NCBI GenBank assembly: GCA_024362935.1
Contig: JANCRA010000018.1
Location: forward strand, 1,116,001 to 1,180,000
Source: Setophaga petechia
Lineage: Eukaryota > Chordata > Aves > Passeriformes > Parulidae
Reading direction: 5' to 3'
Length of the DNA stretch: 64,000 nt
Shown: one piece after another, positions 55,880 through 64,000 of the stretch
Numbering within the stretch: the stretch's first letter is position 1
Layout: every line of letters begins with the position of its first letter
Notes under the pieces: model-generated
Database searches by the model: none
Told to the model about the DNA's origin: nothing
What the model saw: only the letters and a program-made list of their open reading frames with translations
Made by a program: the position numbers and the translations under genes

Positions 55880-58800
55880 CAGGGAGGCTCCAGCCCCACA
55901 TCCCTGAGCCTCTCAGGCTCCTCCTCAGCCCCGTGCCTTGGAGGATGCTGCCACCAAGAGTTTGGCAGCCAAAAGTGGCACGGTGACAGCTGCTGCCAGG
56001 GAGGACAATGGAAATTGGCAGATCCAGCCGAGGATGAAGCACGACAAATTGCAGGGAGGCAGAGGGAAGGCAGAGCTCCACTCGGCTGAGGAGCCAGATG
56101 ACATTTGCAGGGAAGCTTGTGGGAATTCTCCAGCCAGCCTACAAGACGTGCTAAATGTTATTTGCATTAGAACAAATCATAAGGTATCGACTGCAAAATC
56201 ATTTCCCTTTAATGAAGACTCGGAGGGAAAAAAAATATCAGAGTCAATTAGGAGACTGAAACTACAAATGTTTGTGCTTTACACATCTCTGAAGCATGAA
56301 GGAGCCAATAAAGTGCATTTAATAAAAATGAACAACAAAATTGCTGACTGCATTCCTGAGCTCATGCCATGCTCAGGAGGCTTCCCCAACTCTCTCTCCA
56401 CCTACATGAGTGGTACATTTCCCAAAACCACGTTCTTCTGCATGAAAAGAGGGATCCCACACATGCCTGTTGTTTCTTACCACTGAAGGGGAATTGTCAC
56501 TTCATCTTTTCTCACAAAACAACCCAACTGCACTGCATCAGTGCCTCACAGATCCACAGCTGAAACCACCACCTACATTCACTCAGCATGGAGAGGAGGG
56601 GCCCTTTTATTTATTACAGATGTGGGGGGAGTCTTTTACTAAACAATAAATAGGTTTTGTTTTGTCTGTTGTCTGTTTTCACCTTTCACAATATTTGGTT
56701 TCAGCTGCTTTGGAATCTGAGTGTAATTCTGATTTTTCATTGCACTGTTGTCAGGTGATGAGTGAGAAAAAAATACAACAAACATTTTCAAGTGCTACCT
56801 GTCAGCCTAAAAGAACTCTGCAAACTGATATTGAAGAAGGATTAATTTTCCTCCAAAACACTTTTAGCAACACTTAAACAATGCAGTTCATAGCTCCAAC
56901 AAAAACCAGAATGCATCTGAATTTCAGCTTGCATTTTAAAAGCAGCACAACCAGCACAATGTAATGCTATTTCTTCGTGATTTACTAAAAGGCTCTATCT
57001 AAAAATTACCTTTTTTTTTTCCTTATCAATTTGACTGTCATGTAACTTACCTGGAGATAACCAAGGGAAGCAGCGTGGGCCACCCACAGACATCCCTTAT
57101 CTCTCAAGTTTGAGCTGTTCAGATAAGCCCAGGGGTGACAAGATATTCCAGGAGTGCCTGGATGCAATCCTGTGCCTGAGCAGGGAGGGAGGAGGGACAG
57201 AGGAGCCCTTGGTCCCTGCCAGGCTGACCCCTCCTGTGCTGCTGTGACAGCTCTGTGCATTCTGTCTCCCTCCTTGGCCCCTCCGTGGCAAGAAGTGACA
57301 ATTGCAGCACACAAAGTGACATTTTTAATTAGATACCACACTCCTCTGAGCCAAGCGAGTGACCCAGAACACCTCAGTGGCAAATGTGGCATTTTATTGT
57401 AACATGAAACCAGGTGAAAAACATGACTCTTCATTTAAATGTCTATTTTTTTTTTTTCCTATTAGGTAAATTTTTAAACACTTAGCTCTGAGGGATGGAG
57501 GAAAAGGAAAAAAAAAGAAGAAAAAAAAGGAAAAAAAAGATTGGGAGTTTTTTTTCTTTTCCTTCATAATTTATAATAAAATAATTTAAAGTTAATTAAG
57601 ACCAATTCCAGCACTTCTTTCCTTTCAAATTTCCCACCATCCAGTTGAGTCACAGCACCTCCATCCTGCTGGACAGGAGGTTTTATTCCAATACTTCAGA
57701 GCAGGGAGTTTGAGCTGCTTTACAAAACCCTCAAAATCTTCCCCATTCCTGTGGTAGAGCAGCAAAATAACAGAGGCCACTGGATTGCAATAATCAGGGA
57801 AAGTGATAAAAATCCCATTTTTCTACCACCCCTGTTCACAATTTCAGACCTCACACACCCTAAGGAAGCTGCATCCACACAAGGGAGGAAGAAAAAAGCT
57901 TGGAATCAAAACTATAAATGTTCTATATATTGGAATTCTCTACTTTTGAATCTCACTTAAAATAAAAGCAAACTCAGATGATTCCAAACCCAATGTCTGT
58001 AACTGCTGTGGATGGAGGGAGGAATTGTCTCAGGCTGGACAGAAGCAGGAAATGGGAAAATCATTGGAAAAACCCTTTCTTAGAAGTTTTTAACAACCTA
58101 ACAAGGTTTGAGGACATGATGTGGACAATAATTATACATTAGCAACATTGGAGAAGAGATTTTTATGATAGCAACCCACGCAACAGGCCGTGTTTGCAGC
58201 AAAAAAAGAAAAAAATAAATAATAAATCAGTAAATGTTGAACAAATTTTCATCCACCTTTCTACTCCTCACATACAAACGCTGCTGTTCCCCCCAGAGAT
58301 TCAGGCAACAGCAAGCTCTGCTGTACATGAGGGGAAAAATAGAGCAAGACAGTCAATATTTTTGATAAAAGAGAGTTAAAAGGGAAATCTGAAATCCCTA
58401 ATGTTGTCCTCCATGTCAGAAAGGAATACTTTTATCTTCCTAGAAAGATTACAGCAACAAAAAGGAAATATTCCAAGTCCTGATTTCGCAGGACTTTCAA
58501 AGATAAGGCGGTGAAAAATAAACTTTTGGCAAGATGTAGGAAAAAGGTCTTTGCTGTGTGTCTGAGTTCATCTGCAGCTCAGCAGTTGCCAGAAAACACT
58601 CAAGGTTTCAATGAATTATTTGTTTCCTGTTGAGATAAGAATGAGGTGCAAACCCTGCCTGGGCTCCTGGATCTGGGTAAAGTCTGTGTTCAGGAGTGAC
58701 CTGAGCATCCTCTGCTGAGGGAATCCTTCCCTGGCAGGAAAACAAGATCCCCCTGCTCCTCCCCAGGACAGGATTTGCCATCTGGGATCACTCATTGCTT

Positions 58801-58921
58801 TCCAGAGATTTCTCCTCCCCAGGGTCTCCTCTGCCTAAAACCATTGAATTTCCAGGCAAAGCAGGGTGACAAAAAACAGAGTTTAAACCAAGCAGATGGC
58901 TGTGAAAGAGCAGCTACACCT
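55880..58921. other. Unique DNA; longest open frame of the window at 55938-56486
   Basis: A 182-codon plus-strand frame (55938-56486) starts MEDAATKSLAAK and ends without a recognised domain, signal peptide or membrane segment. Its middle, 56150-56360, is AT-rich with TTATTTGCATTAG and TTTAATGAAG, which looks more like a conserved non-coding element than an exon. A purine-rich A/G patch lies at 57494-57550. No gene can be supported. Confidence 0.4.
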
Positions 58922-59374
58922 TGTGGTATTTTCAGGGTCCCTGGACAGAGGAGGAAGGAATGAATCTGACTCCATCTTCTTAGAAGGCTAATTTATTATT
59001 TTATGTACTTTCAATTCTTTATATTATATTATATCATTTATTCTTTATATTATATTAAAGGATGCTATACTAAACTATACTAAAGAATTCAGAAAGGATT
59101 CTTAAAGAAGGGTTAACAAGATAATAATGAAAAACTCGTGACCACTTCCAGTCTGGCACAGCCGGACTGTGATTGGTCATTAAATAAAACAATTCACATG
59201 AAATCAATAAAACAATCACCTGTTGGATAAACAATGTCCAAACACATTCCAAAGCAGCAAAACACAGGAGAAGCAAATCAGGTAATTATTATTTTCATTT
59301 TTCTCTGATGCTTCTCAACTTCCCAGGAGAAGAAATCCTGGCAAAAGGAATTTGCAGAAAATGAGACAGTGACA
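58922..59374 (-). mobile_element. Diverged ERVL-type solo LTR
   Basis: The plus strand shows the same block order as the LTR at 52896-53280 (AATCTGACTCCAT, AAGGCTAATTTATTATTTTA, GGACTGTGATTGGTCATTAA, CACCTGTTGGATAAACAATG, CTTCCCAGGAGAAGAAATCC) but with many differences and an AT expansion at 59015-59060. The right end, the LTR 5' end, reads TGTCACTGTC on the minus strand. It is older or of a sister subfamily. The left limit is approximate and no target duplication was resolved. Confidence 0.75.
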
Positions 59375-62300
59375 ATCCCCTCCCATGGAATGAAAGCACA
59401 ACAGGGTGGTTTCATGGTTTCAGGCTTCTCAATTCAAGTTTTTTTCAAGAAAAACTGTACTTCTTAAAAATAAAATACTCCTAAAACTCACTTTTTCCTT
59501 CCACCCCTACTTCACCCATTCTGAGTTCCTGGAGAATTCTCACACACCTACAGCTTCATCCAAATTAAAAAGCCAGATCCCTTCCTAGTCATACATTTTG
59601 CATTATTAACTCGAAAATTCTAAATGTCTTAGAACACTGAGCAGCATAACAGCACCTTGAAAAGGGATGTGAAACTATCAATCCACAAATAAGGGAATGT
59701 CACAAATATTAAAATAAAAATTAAATACACAAAATCTGCTGCAAATCTGGGGGAAAAAACCCACAAAGTTTGAAACAATTTTGATATTCCCTTTCAAGAA
59801 TCTGAATTGATGGAAACAAGGTCAGAAAAAATGATGGAACTGAAGTCAAACTTCAATTTTACAGGCTCAATATGTTGCAATTTCTTCTGAAGTTTTCCAG
59901 ACAAGAACTTCAATTTTTTTTAACTAAAAACAATCTCATCTGTCAACTGCACAAAATATTTTTTCAAGATGGTTGGCTGGAGAAACAAATCAGAATAAAG
60001 TGGCTGTCATCAGTAAATCAGCTTTGACAGAGCAGCACATATCCCCAATTTTCATGGGAAATACCTGTTAAATTCCCTTCTCTCAGGAACTGTTTTTCTC
60101 AAGGAAGAAAAGTGGCCAAGGTAAGAGAAGTAATTGATGTATTATCCATGATTATCTCTCATTATTTTCATCCTTGCTTAACATGCTTCTCCTTGCTGCT
60201 GTTCAGAGTGATTCAAACCACACACAAATCATCTCTGCCTTCCCCCAGACACCCATCCTGATAAAAACAGGATTTTCCAGCAACAGAATATCAGGGAGAA
60301 AAATCTCAATAACCATCAACCACTTGAAGCATGGTAGCTCTGCAAATAAGATGTTTAACAGCAAGGTTTCTGCTGTTTTGCACAATCCTGAAATAAATGT
60401 AAAATGTATTTATTGATTTTGCAGTCGACGAGTCAAAGTTGCTGTTCCAACAGAAGAAGCTCAAAGAAAAACATATTAACAAAGGAAAATACAGCAGATA
60501 TTTATGTTTACTTACATTCCTGAAAGTCAGCACTACAGGCACAGGACACTGCTGGTTCATTTTTAATTGCACCTTATTAAAAATGTTACCACTGATGTAA
60601 ATTCCCTGAGAATGGATTTCTTTAACACACAGGGCAGCACAGCTCTGCCGTGCTCTGTGACAAGGCAAAAGTCAACAGTTCTACAGAGAGAGGCTCCAGC
60701 ACGGCTGAAAACACAAGTGTAAAACCCAAAAAGAACCTGCCATTCCATCAGGTCAGGCTCTATCAGCTATAGAGCATATTTTCATTTTTTTCTCAGGAAA
60801 ATCTACAAGCTGTTCTGCTTTCAGCATCTGTAAATCTCATTATGCTACTTCCGAAACCTTTAATAAATAGGAAAAACAAAGTTTTAACATCTCCTCTATA
60901 TATTAAAAAACAAATATGAACTTTCTCTGTAGAGCTGTGTTATATTAAATGAATGAGAACAAAAACAGCTCAACAGCTCCCAAACAACACCAAACCCACA
61001 CTGATGGCCCTGGATGCTCCATTGGGAAAAAACTGGGAAAGGATTTCATCCTCCTGCAGCACCATGATTCCACCAGATGCCAACATCATGTGCCCACCTT
61101 GCACAAAGACATCACAATAAAAAAAATTTAAAAAAAACAAAAAAAACCCCTGTTCCTCACTGAAATATTGGTCAACAAAACTTGTAAAGGATAAAAGGAT
61201 AAAGGAACAGTTCTCTCATTGGCATTGCTCAAAACCAAATTATAACCAAGGATTTCTATTTTGATGAGGTGTGTTCAACATAGAAAACTTCATTATCTTC
61301 ACTACATGTGCTAAACTTTTCTTCATTCCCCAAATAATAAAATCAGGCATCAGCAGAGGAGCATTTGCTTTTTACCCCATCACTGAGGCCCCTGATCTCA
61401 GATTAAATCTCAGAGAGATCCAAGATCTCAGTCCCAAAGAAAGCTGTAGGAACAGGGACAAATCCCTAAAATTTACCTTAGGTTACCTCCAACACCAATC
61501 CAACAATTTGTGTCACATATAAATATTTCCTACAGCCATTTCTTACTGTTTTGGAATTCTGATCTATGGAGAACTGTCTGGGGCCAGCTTCAGCCTCCAG
61601 GTGTACATTGGGGTTTTTTGTGTCTGATTTTGCCCTCTGCTCCTGAGGCTCAGGCAAAGGCAGTGAACAATCCATTCACTAATGACAAAATTCAGGTTCC
61701 AGCTCAGTGCAGCCCAAGCACTGGCTGTGCTCAGCTTGCTTTGAGGTCCAGCAGTCCTGCAAAACATTCAAACTCTCCATCCCTCAGAATAACAAAACCA
61801 CCAGCAAGCTGAATGGTTTTCATTAAAAGAAAGTTGAATAAAAAGATTTTGTTCTGAATGGAGGCACTGCTCTCCTATGGACTTGTTTTCATGCCTTTTT
61901 TTTCCTATTTAAAGAGAATTCACAATGCTCCCATTTTCTATTTCTTCCTGCAAAACAGATTCCCTGAAACTGAGCAACTGAAATAAAAGTTAATTAAATG
62001 TTGGACTAAAGTGAGATTATCAAGGTTTATAAATTCCTTCCTTTGGGATAGAGGCTTCTGTTCAAAAACATTTAAAGAAAAAAAACCCCTATAACTACAC
62101 AGCTTTTGTGTTAAGCTACTTATCAAAAGCTTTTCAGAGAGGAAAATGATAATGTTAAATGAAACTCGTGGGTACAGTTTATTCATTTTATGGAAAATTT
62201 TGAATAAAGAGCAGCAGCTGGGTCATGTGGAAGGGACTTTGTGCTCTCTGTGACATCATTCAGAAATTCACCAAATGGAATGAGTTGAGTGATTTTGGGG

Positions 62301-64000
62301 GGAAAAGAGCAAGGGCTTGTATGTTGGAGTTGTTCATCCTTATTTTTCTTGTTTGTGCTCTCAGAGGCATCACCCATGAGCAGGATAAGGACAAAAGCAC
62401 CAGCTGGGATCACCCAGTGGAGCACAGGCCATGGGATTGCCCTGAACTAATTTTCAATTCCTCAGAAACTCAATTTGCCTGAATTTATTTTCACAGACTT
62501 TGACAAATGCAAACAGCAATTTATTGACTGTGAAGTAGTAATTATTGTAACAGAAAGGGAAAAACTGGTGCAAGGTGCTTTGTTGGTGCATAAAGACCCC
62601 AAACAAAGCCCAGGTGGGGTTTGGGTAAAAATCTCCATAGAATGGCACAGCACACATCACATTTTTGTCTGTGCCAGGGGTGGGATAGAGCAGGAAAGCT
62701 CTGAAAAACCCTGTCTGACTGTGAGGATTTCCAACTACGAGAAAAGGCAGCAAGATTTTATTTAAACTCCCAACAAACCTGGTGGATGAGAGCCTTGCAA
62801 GGCACGAGGAGCTCATCCCAGTGCCTCTCATCAAACCCCAGGGTCAGGATTTGCCAAGGAGGCAGAGCAGCTGGAATTGCTGAGTGGAACTGCTCCCAGA
62901 CTCTCTCTGAAAGCATCCTCAGACAGCCCAGCTCCTCGACTGCTGAGAGAATCAGGCTCTTGCTATTTTATCTGTGCTCTTTGAAAGCCAGAGCTCAGCT
63001 CAAAAAGGCAACAGGATGTGAGATCCTGCACCCCATTGGCAATCAGATGTCTGGAGCTGTGGCAGTCAGCACAGTGCAAGACAGAAGCTGGAGCTGGAGT
63101 CAAGGCAAGTGCCAGGAATTCCTGAGCTGAGAAAAGTTCCTGTCACAGTAATTGAAAGCAAAATGGGTCACAGAATAGACCAGGAAAACCAGAAACTGAG
63201 CCCTGTGGGGTGACAGGAAGAAGGCAGTCTTCTAAAATTTGGTGTGAGCAAGAGCATTGCACCTCCTCATCTCCTGGAAGGTTCAATTCCTGATGTTTCT
63301 CCAAAGCCACGACAAAGGTCACTGAGCAGACACAGCACTGAGATCAACACCAGAATTTAATTCCTTGTCTTGTCCTGAGCACACTGGTGAGGGCTCCTCT
63401 GAATAAAAGGTCCATGGCTTCCTTCCACATCAATGGCAAGGCTCTGTCTGAATCCTGTGGGAGCAAACCAACCCTAGAAAGAGCCCAAAGCTCTGTGGCC
63501 CCTTTATTTTATCACCTGCCCTACACCTGCTGGGAGGGAGCAGCAGCCAGTGCCTGCCTGCCTGAGGATTAGTTTGCCAAAGCTTCTTTGATAAATCCCA
63601 AAGATAACAGTCCCCTCTCTCAGATCCACACAGCCAACAGTTTAAAAGCAAAAATTCTGTCCCTGAATTGGTGCCTAAATACCTGAGGAGTCTGCCAGCC
63701 TGTTTCCCTGCACCATGTTTGATCCTCTTGGTTTTCCAGGTTCCACTGAAATAATCCCAACACTGAACCACTGGTGAAAGCCAAATGCCAAAAAGGGATC
63801 TGCATTATTTCCTAGGGATAAAAAAAATATCCTGCATGTCTGAAAAGCAGGAAACTGCCCCAGGACTTAAGCACTGAACCAGTGCACCTTGCCCAAGATG
63901 ACCCCTCTTGAGAACTCCCTCAGTACCTGGGCACTGCAGAGAATTCTCTCAAAATGGGAAAGTCCCTGTCTCTGTGTCCTTGTCCTGCCATATTAAAAAG
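59375..64000. other. Unique DNA to the window end, no gene recognised
   Basis: The largest frames are 126 codons (62454-62834 minus) and 120 codons (60306-60668 minus), without recognisable content. An A-rich patch lies at 61117-61147. No interspersed repeat, tRNA or other RNA gene was recognised. Confidence 0.5.

Noticed and set aside
1..64000. Bacterial-type systems such as CRISPR arrays, operons or phage genes
   Set aside because: The tandem arrays lack unique spacers between short conserved repeats. Retroelements, microsatellites and low CpG show vertebrate nuclear DNA.

Overview
The window looks like nuclear DNA from a bird, most probably a passerine. It holds at least thirteen fragments of CR1, the main avian LINE. 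Some end in the degenerate 8-bp ATTCTGTG-type units that mark the CR1 3' end. It also holds several LTR copies of the ERVL, ERVK-like and ERV1-like kinds that are abundant in songbird genomes. There is no bacterial gene organisation: open frames are short, overlap on both strands, and lack recognisable domains. I found no protein-coding gene, tRNA, rRNA or known small RNA that I can support. The window is best read as a gene desert or the inside of a very large intron.

Layout. Bases 1-166 are the end of a G/C-rich minisatellite with a 75-bp higher-order unit. From 170 to 12,340 the DNA is mostly unique and AT-rich, with CR1 pieces near 2.3, 3.5, 5.3 and 8.4 kb, an (ATT)n run at 7.1 kb, a palindromic ancient repeat relic at 9.4 kb and an A32-(TA)26 microsatellite at 9.95 kb. 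From 12.3 to 20.8 kb lies a belt of tandem arrays: four copies of a roughly 205-bp unit, an extreme AT-rich array of seven 138/151-bp units, an 83-bp minisatellite of six units and a 41-bp repeat of four units, with CR1 fragments between them. From 20.0 to 28.2 kb come three near-perfect or perfect inverted repeats and an exact 61-bp direct duplication.

From 28 to 40 kb the DNA is mostly unique, with two CR1 copies and, at 37.9-38.5 kb, the clearest CpG-retaining segment, a candidate regulatory element. From 40.6 to 48.4 kb there is an ERVL solo LTR, a second CpG cluster and four CR1 fragments, one of which keeps the end of the CR1 polymerase frame. From 52.6 to 53.4 kb an ERVK-like LTR is split by an inverted ERVL LTR. 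A solo LTR with a clean 5-bp target duplication lies at 55.38-55.87 kb, and a diverged ERVL-type LTR at 58.9-59.4 kb. The rest, to 64 kb, is unique sequence.

Nothing here looks like an undescribed multi-gene system. The most unusual signals are structural: the hairpin cluster with the 61-bp exact duplication, the tandem array that carries a consensus splice donor in three of its four units, the alternating AT array, the nested LTRs, and the two CpG clusters. Repeat family names come from recognition by eye, not from a database search.
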